Shown in pieces: positions 6,661 to 15,900 of a stretch of 33,122 bases of DNA. The notes beneath the pieces were generated by a model, which ran no database searches, was not told the DNA's origin, and saw nothing but the letters and a program-made list of their open reading frames with translations. The translations under genes were made by a program, and so were the position numbers. The first letter of the stretch is position 1. The number at the start of each line of letters is the position of its first letter. Origin of the DNA: a virus; IMG/VR virus record IMGVR_UViG_3300035670_000818, positions 1 through 33,122 of that record. One strand, given 5' to 3'.

Positions 6661-8244
6661 ATGCCGTGGCACGTTGAGGATGACAACCCCGAGTGCGGCG
6701 GCTTCGCCGTCGTCAAGGACGACACGGGTGAAGTCGTCGGGTGCCATGAGACTGCCGAGGGTGCAAACGACCAACTCACGGCGCTCAACATCGCGGAGGC
6801 CGAGGCCGATGAGGGTCGGGCGGTTGAGGATGTTGACCTGACGCCCACGGCGGAAATGCGCGACTTGGCAGCCCGTGGTGTTGAGTTGCACGAACAGGGA
6901 TTGTCAGGCGACGGTATCGCACCGGCCACCGTGCGTGATGCGCGGGCCATCGCCGCTGGCGAGGCCATCAGCCCTGACAAGGTGGTGCGCATGAACGCGT
7001 GGTTTGCACGCCACCTCCCCGACCTTGACGCGCCGCAGAACTCGGACCCGGACAACGAGGACTTTCCCGGGCCGGGCGCTGTGGCCTGGTACTTGTGGGC
7101 CGGTGACCCGACCGACCCGGAGGCTGCGGGCGTTGCGTGGTCGGCACGCAAGGTGCGCGAACTTGAGGCTGAGGGCTACCGCGCCGAGGTGCGCGAGGAG
7201 GACGACGCTGATGAGCGACTTACTCCCCGGCAGCGTGCCATGTACGACAAGTACGAGTGGATTGCTGAGTTGTTTGGGCCGTGGTCAAAGGACACCGGGC
7301 CTGACGGTGCGCACTACATCAGCGAGGCTGACAACACCTTCGCGGCTGACGGAATGAACTGCGCCGCGTGCGTGTTCTATGAGCAGGGCATGTGCGAAAT
7401 CGTGCAGGGCGAAATTGAGCCAGGCGGGCTGTGCAAGTTGTGGGTCATACCCGAGGGCGGGGCTGCGCCCTATAGTGACGACATGGTTGACGACTCAACT
7501 GACATTGAGCAGCCCACGGGCGACGACATGCCTGACGCCGAGCGGTCACACATTCGCGGCGGCGTGGAGTGGCGCGAGTCGGGCGCGGGCAAGCAGTACC
7601 GCGTGATTCGCGGATACGCCGCCGTGTGGAACAGCCGCAGCGAGGACTTGGGCGGGTTCGTTGAGGTGCTTGAGCCTGGTGCCTTTGAGGAGGCGCTTCG
7701 CGGCAACCCTGACGTGGCCCTGCTGTACAACCACGACGACGCGACCATCATGGCCCGCACGACCGCTGGCACCCTTGAGTTGGCCGAGGACGAGCGCGGC
7801 CTTCGCGTGTGGGCGCGTGTTGACATGAACGACCCGGACGTTGCCCGCATGGTGGGCAAGATGAACGCGGGCAACGTGTCGCAGATGAGTTTTCGGTTCA
7901 CGCTCAACAAGGGCGGGGACGAATGGGACACCTCCAACGGGACGCCGCTGCGCACCATTAGGCGCGGCGGCATCAAGCGTTTGTACGAGGTGACCGTCAC
8001 ACCATTTCCCGCATACCCGGAGTCCAAGGCTTCGGTGTACGAGCGGGCCATTGAGTCGGGCCGCTTGCCTTCCGCAAGGGCCGAGGACACCGCCGCGCAG
8101 GACAACCCTGCGGACGGTTCCGCTACCGAGCCGCGTGCCGATGGCGCGGGCGAGGATAGGCGTGCCGAGGTGGCACGCGTCCGGGCATCCCTGTGGGCTG
8201 CCCGTTTGTCCAAGCACCGCAAGAACAGGAGTGTGCAGAAATGA
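6661..8244 (+). CDS. multidomain prohead maturation protease
   Basis: This 527-aa protein is more than twice the length of a plain HK97-type protease. In order: an N-terminal PWHVEDDNPECGGFAVVKD-type segment (about 1-45) found on many phage capsid proteases; a helical region with a FPGPGAVAWYLWAGDP motif (about 70-170); a cysteine cluster at about 233-260 with spacing C-x2-C-x7-C-x12-C, resembling high-potential iron-sulfur segments; and the U35-type protease (about 310-460), with GYAAVWN, the His in LLYNHDD and the Ser in SQMSFRF. A charged tail follows. The protease removes scaffold parts during capsid maturation. The TGA overlaps the capsid ATG. The role of the cysteine cluster is unknown. 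Confidence 0.86.
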   Translation: MPWHVEDDNPECGGFAVVKDDTGEVVGCHETAEGANDQLTALNIAEAEADEGRAVEDVDLTPTAEMRDLAARGVELHEQGLSGDGIAPATVRDARAIAAGEAISPDKVVRMNAWFARHLPDLDAPQNSDPDNEDFPGPGAVAWYLWAGDPTDPEAAGVAWSARKVRELEAEGYRAEVREEDDADERLTPRQRAMYDKYEWIAELFGPWSKDTGPDGAHYISEADNTFAADGMNCAACVFYEQGMCEIVQGEIEPGGLCKLWVIPEGGAAPYSDDMVDDSTDIEQPTGDDMPDAERSHIRGGVEWRESGAGKQYRVIRGYAAVWNSRSEDLGGFVEVLEPGAFEEALRGNPDVALLYNHDDATIMARTTAGTLELAEDERGLRVWARVDMNDPDVARMVGKMNAGNVSQMSFRFTLNKGGDEWDTSNGTPLRTIRRGGIKRLYEVTVTPFPAYPESKASVYERAIESGRLPSARAEDTAAQDNPADGSATEPRADGAGEDRRAEVARVRASLWAARLSKHRKNRSVQK

Positions 8245-9527
8245 GCGACCTGATTGACGCTCGCAAGGCGCACGCCGAGGCCATTGACGCGATGGCTGAG
8301 GCGGTTGACGCCCTGGCTTCGCCCGCTGAGGACGCGGACATTGACGCCCTTGAGGCGCGTTGCCGCGAGGCCGAGGTTGAGGTTGAGCGCCGTAGCAAGA
8401 TGATTGAGCGCCTTGAGCGCATTGAGGAGGCCCGTGCCGCCGCGCCCGTGCTGACCTCGGACCAGGAGCCGCGCAACGTCGTGGTGACCCGTGACGAGCC
8501 GGTGTACCGGCCCGACGCCAAGGTGTCGTTTTTCCGTGACCTCATCACGGCAAAGAATGACCGCGACGCCGCTGAGCGCCTTCACCGTCACAAGCAGCAG
8601 ACGGAGGAGTCCCGTGACGTGTCCTCCTCGGGCAACGGGTACATCCCACCCGTGTATTTCCCGAACTTGGAGGCAGGATTTCCTAGGCCCGGACGGCCCT
8701 TCGCGGACGCTACCCCGAAGGCTGCCCTCCCCTCGGTTGGGACTTCGTTCACGCTGCCGAAGTTGAGCGGTGGCGCTGCCGTCGCCGCGCAGACTGATGG
8801 CGGCAACGTGCAGGAGACTGACCCGACCACCACGACTGTCACGACGTATGTGCGGACCGTGGCCGGGATGGTTGACATTAGCCAGCAGTTGCTTGACCGC
8901 TCGGACCCGTCGTTCGACGCGGTGATTTTCCGCGACCTCATCAACGCCTACGACTCCGAGTTGGACCGTCAGATGTTGGTGGGTTCGTCAAGCAGCAACG
9001 AGCATGTCGGCCTTGCGAACGTGTCGTCCATCAACACCGTGACGTACACGTCGTCCACGCCCACCGCCGCTGAGTTGCTTCCCAAGATTTATGACGCGAT
9101 TCAGAAGGTGGCGTCCAACCGCTACGCCTACCCCACTCACATCATCTGTCACCCGCGCAGGGCGGCGATGTTGGCGGCGGGCCTCAGTACCAGCAGCCCG
9201 CTGTTCCAGCAGGGCGGCTTGATGCAGGCCGTGGGTGAGCAGAACGGTGGCGTTGTCGGCACCATCGCCGGGCTTCCGGTCATCATTGACCCGAACATCC
9301 CGACGACGGACGGGGCATCTACGAATCAGGATGCCGTGTACGTCGTCCACATGCCTGACCTGGTGCTGATGGAAGGCGAGATTCGCACGCGAGTCATGGA
9401 GCAGCCGCTCAGCGACACGCTTGAGATTCGCTTGCAGGTGTTCGGCTATTCGGCCTTCTTGGATGAGCGTTACGCCAAGGGAATTGCCAAGATTTCCGGC
9501 ACCGGCCTGGTGACCCCGGCCTTCTAG
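8241..9527 (+). CDS. major capsid protein, HK97 fold
   Basis: This 428-aa protein has an N-terminal acidic coiled coil (about residues 1-75), the delta or scaffold-like domain that the protease upstream would remove. The HK97-type shell domain follows: a NGYIPPVYFPN start, a long ETDPTTTTVTTYVRTVAGMVDISQQLLDRS segment, IHICHPRR-like core strands and a C-terminal DTLEIRLQVFGYSAF strand. It builds the icosahedral shell. ATG 8241 overlaps the protease stop (ATGA); a GTG at 8193 would only add protease-overlapping sequence. A strong terminator follows directly, which is common after highly expressed capsid genes and would tune downstream transcription. Confidence 0.93.
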   Translation: MSDLIDARKAHAEAIDAMAEAVDALASPAEDADIDALEARCREAEVEVERRSKMIERLERIEEARAAAPVLTSDQEPRNVVVTRDEPVYRPDAKVSFFRDLITAKNDRDAAERLHRHKQQTEESRDVSSSGNGYIPPVYFPNLEAGFPRPGRPFADATPKAALPSVGTSFTLPKLSGGAAVAAQTDGGNVQETDPTTTTVTTYVRTVAGMVDISQQLLDRSDPSFDAVIFRDLINAYDSELDRQMLVGSSSSNEHVGLANVSSINTVTYTSSTPTAAELLPKIYDAIQKVASNRYAYPTHIICHPRRAAMLAAGLSTSSPLFQQGGLMQAVGEQNGGVVGTIAGLPVIIDPNIPTTDGASTNQDAVYVVHMPDLVLMEGEIRTRVMEQPLSDTLEIRLQVFGYSAFLDERYAKGIAKISGTGLVTPAF

Positions 9528-9555
9528 GCGCTACGCCTACAGGGGCACCTAGTAT

Positions 9556-9585
9556 GCGGGGGGGCTACTTCGGTAGCCCCCCCGC
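9556..9585 (+). terminator. strong hairpin with TTCG loop after the capsid gene
   Basis: A perfect 13-bp stem (9556-9568 with 9573-9585, including seven G:C pairs in a row) closes on a TTCG tetraloop and is followed by TTCGTTTAT. This is the best intrinsic terminator in the window. Because no clear promoter lies between it and the next gene at 9606, it probably lets some transcription through and lowers the level of downstream genes relative to capsid. Confidence 0.88.
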
Positions 9586-9605
9586 TTCGTTTATGGAGGA
9601 GAGCA

Positions 9606-9812
9606 ATGGGAATGAACGACGAGCAGCGCAAGGCGTACATTGCCGGGCTGATTGAGGAGCGTGCCGCCTATCTCGCCAGCGGCGATGAGTACCGCGCCGG
9701 GCTTGTCAGCGAGGAGTTGACGAAGTGGGGCGAGTCCGGTGCCGCACCAGCCGCCAGGGCTGAGAAGCGACCGCGCACCCGCAAGACCAAGGCTGACGGC
9801 GAGACTCGCTAG
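9606..9812 (+). CDS. small protein after the capsid gene, 68 aa
   Basis: The ATG at 9606 follows GGAGGAGAG, a strong ribosome site. The product has a helical N-terminal half (QRKAYIAGLIEERAAYLASG) and a basic C-terminal tail rich in Arg and Lys (about residues 50-68). Short proteins like this often sit between capsid and head-tail connector genes in actinobacterial phages. No specific family is recognised. A head-associated or DNA-contacting role is a guess from position and charge. It is separated from the next gene by only two bases. Confidence 0.75.
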   Translation: MGMNDEQRKAYIAGLIEERAAYLASGDEYRAGLVSEELTKWGESGAAPAARAEKRPRTRKTKADGETR

Positions 9813-9814
9813 CC

Positions 9815-10450
9815 GTGCCGAACGCCTACGACCTTACGACCCTGGCGGCAGTTCGGGAGACTCTTGAACTCCCGGCAGGCGACACGTCCCGCGACGCGCT
9901 CATTGGCACCATCATCGGTGACATGAGCAAGGCCATCATCAACGAGGTTGACCGCGAGTTCGCACCGGCTACCGCCAGCGCAACGCGCCGGTTCCGGCTG
10001 TATGCGGGGTCGCTCATGCTTGACCTTGCGCCGTATGACCTTCGCAGCGCGACCGCCGTGACGCTGAACCCTGAGTCCGCCAACAGCACGACCCTCACGG
10101 CGACGACGGACTATCAGTTGGTTCCGTTTCAGCCGCGTGACGGCACCTACCTCGGGATGAGGTTCGCGTCCAATCTGACCAACCTTCACACGTCGGACAC
10201 GGCGCGTGACTTCGGGTACACCCTGGTTGACGTGGCCGGGGCATGGGGCTTCGCCACCGTGCCTGACGATGTTGAGCGGGCGTGCATCATCGCCGTGACC
10301 GCGAGCCTTCGCCGTGACCTGACCGAGTTGGCGCTTGCCGGGATTGACGAGCCGCAAGCCATCGCGCCCGAGGGACCGGCAACGCACGCCCTCCCGCCCG
10401 CGAGCCGCCGCCTGCTGGCACCGTACCGGCGCACCGGGGGCGCGTTCTAA
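9815..10450 (+). CDS. head-tail connector protein (gp6-like)
   Basis: This 211-aa protein begins with a helix-rich domain (LTTLAAVRETLELPAGDTSRDALIGTIIGDMSKAIINEVDREF), the typical start of HK97 gp6-like head-tail connectors that sit under the portal. A beta-rich insertion and a C-terminal helix (VERACIIAVTASLRRDLTEL) follow. The GTG at 9815 is 2 bases after the previous stop, and the TAA overlaps the next ATG (TAATG). Its place after capsid and before the tail-terminator-like gene fits the connector assignment. It is longer than HK97 gp6 because of the middle beta region. Confidence 0.72.
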   Translation: MPNAYDLTTLAAVRETLELPAGDTSRDALIGTIIGDMSKAIINEVDREFAPATASATRRFRLYAGSLMLDLAPYDLRSATAVTLNPESANSTTLTATTDYQLVPFQPRDGTYLGMRFASNLTNLHTSDTARDFGYTLVDVAGAWGFATVPDDVERACIIAVTASLRRDLTELALAGIDEPQAIAPEGPATHALPPASRRLLAPYRRTGGAF

Positions 10451-10923
10451 TGGCGCACATCACCTATGCGTCATCCACCGTCCCCGAAGTCATGGACGCG
10501 TTGTACGACGACCTTGTTTCTTTGACACAGGTGGGCGGACACGGGCACTCAACTCCTCCGCTTGCTGGTGTGCGCGTCAACTACGGCCCGGCGCTGCCCG
10601 ACCCCGGGCGCGAGTCCATCAACATCCTCGGCGTTGAGGGTGAACAGTCGTGGGCCAGCCTTGGCAAGTTGTCGAAGGACGAGGTGTACACCATCACCGT
10701 CCTGGTCATTGTCATCCGTGAGGGGCAACAGACCAAGCAAGCGGTTGAGCGTGCGTATGCCATCGCCGCCGAACTTGAACAGTTGCTACGCGAGGACGTG
10801 ACGCTTGGTAACACTTGCCGCGTCGCTGCGCTTGACTCCCCGTTTGACTTGGAGGTTGGAGCGTCGGACACCACGCGCAGCGCCCTGCTTACAATAGGCG
10901 TGCGCGTAGAAGCGCGAATCTAA
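10450..10923 (+). CDS. tail terminator-like or tail completion protein
   Basis: This 157-aa protein opens with a helix (PEVMDALYDDLVSLTQ), then has alternating strands (GVRVNYGP, EVYTITVLVIVIREG), a long helix (TKQAVERAYAIAAELEQLLRE) and a final LLTIGVRVEARI strand. This alpha/beta order matches tail terminator proteins of the gpU and HK97 gp10-neighbour type, which cap the tail tube and join it to the head. It lies between the connector and the major tail protein, where that gene normally is. The ATG overlaps the upstream stop. Sequence similarity alone is too weak to be certain. Confidence 0.6.
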   Translation: MAHITYASSTVPEVMDALYDDLVSLTQVGGHGHSTPPLAGVRVNYGPALPDPGRESINILGVEGEQSWASLGKLSKDEVYTITVLVIVIREGQQTKQAVERAYAIAAELEQLLREDVTLGNTCRVAALDSPFDLEVGASDTTRSALLTIGVRVEARI

Positions 10924-10938
10924 ACGAGGAGTAACGCC

Positions 10939-11160
10939 GTGAAGGTTGAATACCGGGGGCCGCATAAGGCGGTTGAGGTTCCGCTTAGTGACGGTTCGGC
11001 GGTCGTCGTCCGTCGCGGCGAGGTGGTTGACGTGCCCGAGGAGATTGGCCTTGGGCTTGTCGTTCAGCACAATTCATGGAAGGCGGGCAGCGTGCAGGCC
11101 GAGGAGCCTGCTGAGGAGACTGCCACGAAGGCCCGCAAGGCCGGAAAGGATGGGAAGTGA
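10939..11160 (+). CDS. small head-tail region protein, 73 aa
   Basis: A GTG start at 10939 follows GAGGAG 10 bases upstream. The N-terminal 45 residues look like a small beta barrel (VEYRGPHKAVEVPLSDG, then AVVVRRGEVVDVPEE), followed by a charged Lys/Glu/Ala tail that may be disordered. Proteins of this shape next to the major tail gene are frequent in actinobacterial siphophages but have no agreed role. The TGA overlaps the start of the major tail gene. Confidence 0.7.
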   Translation: MKVEYRGPHKAVEVPLSDGSAVVVRRGEVVDVPEEIGLGLVVQHNSWKAGSVQAEEPAEETATKARKAGKDGK

Positions 11161-12140
11161 TGGCGATTCGTTCCGGCATTGCCGCGCAAATTGGCCTGGC
11201 TGCGGAAACGACGTGGGGTACTTACGTCGCCCCCGACCATTGGTACGAGTTCAATGAGGAGGACTTGTCACTCAGCATTGAGCCGATTGAGTCCGCTGGC
11301 ATCCGTGCCAACAACCGCGTGCTTCGCACCGACCGTTGGGCGCAGGGCCAGAAGCGGGTTGAGGGTTCGGTGACGATGGAGGTGCCCACCAAGTCGTTTG
11401 GCCTTGTCGCCAAGCACGCCCTTGGTGCCGTCAACATCAGCACGCCGTCAGGTGCCACCAACGCCCGGCTTCACCGCCACACGCTTGGTGACCCCTACGG
11501 TCTTGGCCTGACCGTGCAGGTTGGCCGTCCCGACAACCTCGGGACCGTGCAGCCATTTTCGTACACCGGGGCCAAGGTCAGCGAACTCACCTTGACCAAT
11601 TCGGTTGATGAGATTTTGCAGGCCGAGATTGGCATTGTCGCTCAGAACGAGACAACCTCGCAGTCGCTTGCGTCGGCGTCCTACCCCACGGGTAACCAGG
11701 TGTTCAATTGGACACAGGGCGTCATCAGCATCGGCGGCGGCGCTGTCGGCGTGGTCACCGACTTTGAGGTCACCGTCAACAACGGCCTCAAGGATGACCG
11801 CTACTTCCTCGGCGCGGCGACGATGAGCCAGCCCATCATTGCCAACATGACCGAGATTACGGGCAGCATGACCGTGGAATGGTCGGGCCTGACCGACTAC
11901 AACCGCTTCGTCAACGGGACCACGGCGAGCATCAGCGCCAAGTGGACTGCGGCCACCGCCATTGAGGGCAGCACTTTCCCTTACGTTGAGGTGACGCTTG
12001 CCAACTGCCGCTTCGACGGTGACACCCCCAACGTGGGTGGCCCGGACGTGATTACTCACGACCTGACGTTCAAGGCGCTGTACGACGGGACCAACGGCCC
12101 CATCGTCATTGACCTGATGAGCGACGACACCGTTTCGTAG
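11160..12140 (+). CDS. major tail (tube) protein
   Basis: This 326-aa protein starts AIRSGIAAQIGLAAETTWGTYVAP, the usual opening of phage tail-tube proteins of this type. It is almost entirely beta-strand by appearance, with a repeated pattern of ELTLTNSVDEILQAEI and TGSMTVEWSGL strands. It polymerises into the tail tube around the tape measure. ATG at 11160 is preferred over GTG at 11157 because TGATG overlaps are the rule here. Its position before the chaperones and tape measure supports the call. Confidence 0.85.
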   Translation: MAIRSGIAAQIGLAAETTWGTYVAPDHWYEFNEEDLSLSIEPIESAGIRANNRVLRTDRWAQGQKRVEGSVTMEVPTKSFGLVAKHALGAVNISTPSGATNARLHRHTLGDPYGLGLTVQVGRPDNLGTVQPFSYTGAKVSELTLTNSVDEILQAEIGIVAQNETTSQSLASASYPTGNQVFNWTQGVISIGGGAVGVVTDFEVTVNNGLKDDRYFLGAATMSQPIIANMTEITGSMTVEWSGLTDYNRFVNGTTASISAKWTAATAIEGSTFPYVEVTLANCRFDGDTPNVGGPDVITHDLTFKALYDGTNGPIVIDLMSDDTVS

Positions 12141-12530
12141 GTGGCTCGCCAGGGGGCCACGGTCATCGGCATGAAGGCGCTGTACCGCGACCTTCGCGCC
12201 GTTGACCGTGGCCTGCCTAATCAACTCAAGGCGGAACTGCGCCAGGCGGTTGAGCCAACCGTCACGCTCGCCAAGGCAATCGCGCCGTACAGGAAGGGCG
12301 GGCTGCGCAACAGCATCCGTGCGTACCCGTCGCAAAAGCAGATTGCCGTGCGTGCGACAAAGCGCCGTCGCGGGTTCCTGTACCCTGCCGTGTATGAATA
12401 CGGCGGCGCAGCGGGCCGTGGCTTTGGCCCGCGTGCCTACCTAAACCCCGCCCTTGACCGGACGGAGAACCAAGTTGTTGACCGGGTAGCCCGGGGGCTT
12501 GGTGACTTCCTCGCCCGGCACGGCTTGTAA
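12141..12530 (+). CDS. HK97 gp10-like head-tail joining protein
   Basis: This 129-aa protein has the gp10-like pattern: an N-terminal helix region (LYRDLRAVDRGLPNQLKAELRQ), then APYRKGGLRNSIRAY, a beta segment, YEYGGAAGRGFGPRAYLNPALD, and a C-terminal amphipathic helix. Family members complete the head-tail or tail-tube interface. The start is GTG at 12141, immediately after the major tail stop. It lies after the major tail gene instead of before it, a mild departure from the HK97 order but common in actinophages. Confidence 0.7.
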   Translation: MARQGATVIGMKALYRDLRAVDRGLPNQLKAELRQAVEPTVTLAKAIAPYRKGGLRNSIRAYPSQKQIAVRATKRRRGFLYPAVYEYGGAAGRGFGPRAYLNPALDRTENQVVDRVARGLGDFLARHGL

Positions 12531-12545
12531 ACACGGAGGACAGGC

Positions 12546-12833
12546 GTGAGCCAGATAGGAAACATTAGCGTCAACGGCAAGCAGTACGACCTTGACGACC
12601 TTGAGTTGGGCGAACTTGAGGCACTTGAGGACTTTATGAGTGCGCCCATCGGGGAAATGTCCCTTGGCAGCATCAAGGCCACCCTGTACCTGGTGTACCT
12701 CATCAAGCGCCGGGACAACCCTGAGTACACGCTTGAGGACGCCCGCCGCGAGAAGTTTGTCAGCGTCAAGTGGGGCGGCGATGACGAGGATGACAACAGC
12801 CCTTTGGACGCAAGCGCCGCAAGCAAGGACTGA
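12546..12833 (+). CDS. tail assembly chaperone, short form (G-like)
   Basis: The GTG start at 12546 follows GGAGGAC. The 95-aa product has LDDLELGELEALEDFM and a helical ATLYLVYLIKRRDNPEYTLEDAR segment, as in lambda gpG-like chaperones, and an acidic C-terminus. The chaperones hold the tape measure while the tube assembles. The last part of the gene contains the CCCTTTG slip site from which a longer -1 product is made; most ribosomes should stop at 12831-12833 and give this short form. Confidence 0.82.
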   Translation: MSQIGNISVNGKQYDLDDLELGELEALEDFMSAPIGEMSLGSIKATLYLVYLIKRRDNPEYTLEDARREKFVSVKWGGDDEDDNSPLDASAASKD

Positions 12834-12997
12834 GGGCTGACGGCAGGCTTCGTGCCCGGTCCCTGTGGAGGCCCGAGCATCTAGACCGTTGGGGCATTAG
12901 GCCGTGGGACATGGAACGCTTTAGCAGGGCCGAACTTGTGGCCCTCGGGGACATGGTGAAGCGGCAAAACCGGGAGGCAAAGCGCAAGCGTGGCTAG
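12546..12997 (+). CDS. tail assembly chaperone, -1 frameshift product (GT-like, about 150 aa)
   Basis: If ribosomes slip back one base at 12800-12806, translation continues in the -1 frame to the TAG at 12995-12997. This adds about 63 residues, including SLWRPEHLDRWGIRPWDMERFSRAELVALG in two adjoining stretches; the RxGIRPWxM pattern is typical of the T part of phage tail chaperones. The -1 frame is open only from base 12794, so the slip must occur between there and the zero-frame stop, which is where the heptamer is. The product overlaps the tape measure start at 12990. The frameshift is inferred from sequence and conserved gene logic. Confidence 0.8.
12800..12806 (+). promoter_or_regulatory. 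programmed -1 frameshift site CCCTTTG
   Basis: In the zero frame the bases read C CCT TTG, a perfect X-XXY-YYZ slippery heptamer. Slipping gives CCC TTT GGA in the -1 frame, which is open to 12997. It lies 25 bases before the zero-frame TGA. I see no strong stem-loop immediately downstream, which is usual for siphophage tail chaperone sites. Confidence 0.82.
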
Positions 12998-15900
12998 GGC
13001 ACGACGGGTAGAAATCGTCATCGGCGGCGACGCTACCGGGGCAGCCCGGGCGTTTGGCGCTGCCGGTGCCTCAGCCCGCCGCTTTGAAGGGCAGGTAAAG
13101 GCCAGCAGCGCCATGACAACGGCTGCCTTCCGGGCCATGCGCATTGGTGCCATCGGGCTTGGTGCCGCCATCGCTGGTGCTGCCGTCATCGGCACGAAGC
13201 AACTCATGGCCGAGGATGCCGCCATGAAGGCGGTTGCCAACACCATCAGGTCAACGGGTGGTGCGGCGGGCGTCACAGCCGGTGAAATCAACAAGTTCGC
13301 CGTGTCCCTTCAAAAGCAGACGGGCTACGCGGACGACGCCCTCATTGGTATGCAGAACATCTTGCTCACGTTCCGCAACATCAAGAACGAGGGCACCGAA
13401 CAGATTTTCGACAGGACCGCGAAGGCCACAGCCGACTTGGCGCGGCAGTTCAACAAGGACTTGCCATCAGCGGCCATCATGGTAGGCAAGGCGCTCAACG
13501 ACCCGACCATTGGCCTGACCGCCATGAGCCGGGCAGGCATCACGTTCAGCAAGGCCCAAAAGGAAGTCATCGTTGGGCTGGCCGAGTCGGGACAGATGGC
13601 GAAGGCCCAAACGCTCATCCTTGACGAACTTGAGAAGCAGGTTGGCGGGGCGGCATCGGCGTTCGGGAAATCCATCCCTGGTCAGGTGGAAATTGCCAAG
13701 CGCGAGTTTGAGGACATGACACAGGTGGTGGCCGAGGCGTTGCTTCCGGCCTTCATGGAAATGATGCCGGTGATTCGTCAGACTGTGACCGCCATTGGCC
13801 CGGTGCTGGCATCGCTTGGCAAGGCGTTCGCTGAGGTTGTCAACACGCTTGTCAATGACGAGGGCGTGCGTGCCTTCGCGTCGGCCATCACGGACGGGCT
13901 GACCAACGCACTCACCGGCCTGGCGGAAATCGCCAAGTCCGTTGCGCAGGCGCTTGGCCCGTTGCTTGGGGCAATCGCGTCGGTGGGCCGCACGGTGCTT
14001 GGCTCATCGGTCGGCATGGCCGCATTGACCGCAGCCCTCGGCGCGTTCATCGCGCTCAAGGCGGTTGCCTATGTGCAGGCGCTTGCGGCGGCGTTCATGC
14101 GGCTGGCCGTCGTGCAAACGCTTGGCCCGGCGTTCGCCACCCTGGCCGGGTCCATGCGCACGCTCACAATGGGATTCAGCGGAGTGAGCGCCGCGAGCAT
14201 GGGGCTGGCACCGGGTCTGACCGCAGCGGGCGCAGGCATCAGCCGGTTTGCTGTCGCGGGCACCGCCGCCCGCACCGGACTCGCCGCGCTCGGTCGCGGG
14301 ATGCTCAGTCTTGTCGGTGGCCCGGTCGGTGCCATCACGCTCGCTGCCGGTGCGCTTGCCATCACCATCGGTGACGACCTGGTGCGGTCGTTCTTTGGCG
14401 GACAGTCAGCAGCCGAGCAATACCGCATTGCGCAGGATGCGGCGCGGCTCGCAACAGATGGGCTGAGGAGCAGCACTCAGCAGTTGGTGGGTGCGCTCAC
14501 GGGCGTCGCACAGGCCGAGTCCGCCGAGACTGCCGCCAAGCAGGCGGCGGTTGCCGCGACCCGCGCCAAGCAGCAGGCGCTTGCGCAGTACGGCGCAGGG
14601 TCCGCGCAGTATCGGGCTGCGGTCGCCAACGAGCGACGTGCAAACGTGGACTTGGCATCAGCCATGTCGAACACCGACGCCGCCCGTGACCGTTCCAAGC
14701 AGTCCACTCAGCAGCAGATTCAAAGCCTCATAACCACCGGCAACAGCATCCGTGACCTTGCCAGCAAGTCGCGTGCCGGGCTTGGCGTCGTGCCGCCGCT
14801 GGTTGAGCGGTCAAGCAAGGCATGGCAGCAGTACCAGGTCACGGTTGCCGCCGCCGACGCGAGGTTCATGCGCACCAACAAGACGGTGCAGGAGCAGCAG
14901 CGCACCGCCGCCCGGCTCGCTGGTGAACTCAAGTTGCTCGGCCCGGAGTACGCCGCAGCCGCGCAGGCGGCAAACAGGCTCGCTACTGCCAAGACCCCGA
15001 GCGCCTACAACAAGGCGCTTGGCGACTTGACCAAGGCGCTTGGTGGGACCAAGAAGGAAGCCGACACCGCATCAGGTGAGGTCAACAAGAAGGTCGGCAT
15101 GATGGGTGCCGTTCCGACTCAGATGGGTCAGGTTGAGTCGCAAGTTGGTGTGGTGCTTGACCGCATCATTGCGAACGTGGACGCGAAGGTTGCGCAGGCC
15201 AATGAGAAGTTGCGCAAAATCGGTGACCGTTCATCGCCCGTCGTCGCCACTACCGTTGCCAACAACCTCAAGGCTGTCGGCGCGGTCATGGAGGGTGAAC
15301 TTGCCACCATCACCAACATCGCGGCTGAGGGTGCCAAGCAGGCCAACGAGGCGTTGCGCAAGGGCCTGTCATTCCGCGACGCCATCGCCAGCGCCACCAC
15401 GACGCTCGGCTCAGCACCGATGGAAACCGGCCTACGCGATGCCATCAGCCAGGCACGCGGGCAGGGCATCAACGTCGGTGCTGAGAACGACGCGACCGCC
15501 GCCGCGCTTGGCCGGGAAGTCGGTCAAACGCAACGGCTGTTCGATGCCGTCACGCGGCTCACCGAGGCCCGCAAGGCGCTCGGCCAGGAGAACAGCAAGG
15601 GCAATCAGCAGGCCGTCAGGAACGCGCTTGCGGACGTGCGCGAGGCGGCGACCAAGGCCGGGGTCACCGGCAAGGTCAACAACGCCAAGCAGGCCAAGGC
15701 CGCGCTCACGATGCAGACCAGGCAGATGGCTGCCGCACAGGCCGTGGCGCGTATGCGTGCGCAGGCGCTACAGGAGCAGATTCGCCAGCAGGAGGTTGCC
15801 GCGCAGGCAGCACAGGCCGCGTTTGCCAAGTACCGCGAACAGGTCATGCAGGCCACCGACGCGAAGTACAACGACTCTTTCAAGCGCGTTGGTGAAACCA

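Noticed and set aside
7470-8591. 373-aa frame on the minus strand
   Set aside because: It covers the protease and capsid genes in antisense, is rich in Ser/Ala/Arg without a motif, and has no promoter or ribosome site.
11448-12335. 295-aa frame on the minus strand
   Set aside because: It is antisense to the major tail and gp10-like genes; no motif or start signal was found.
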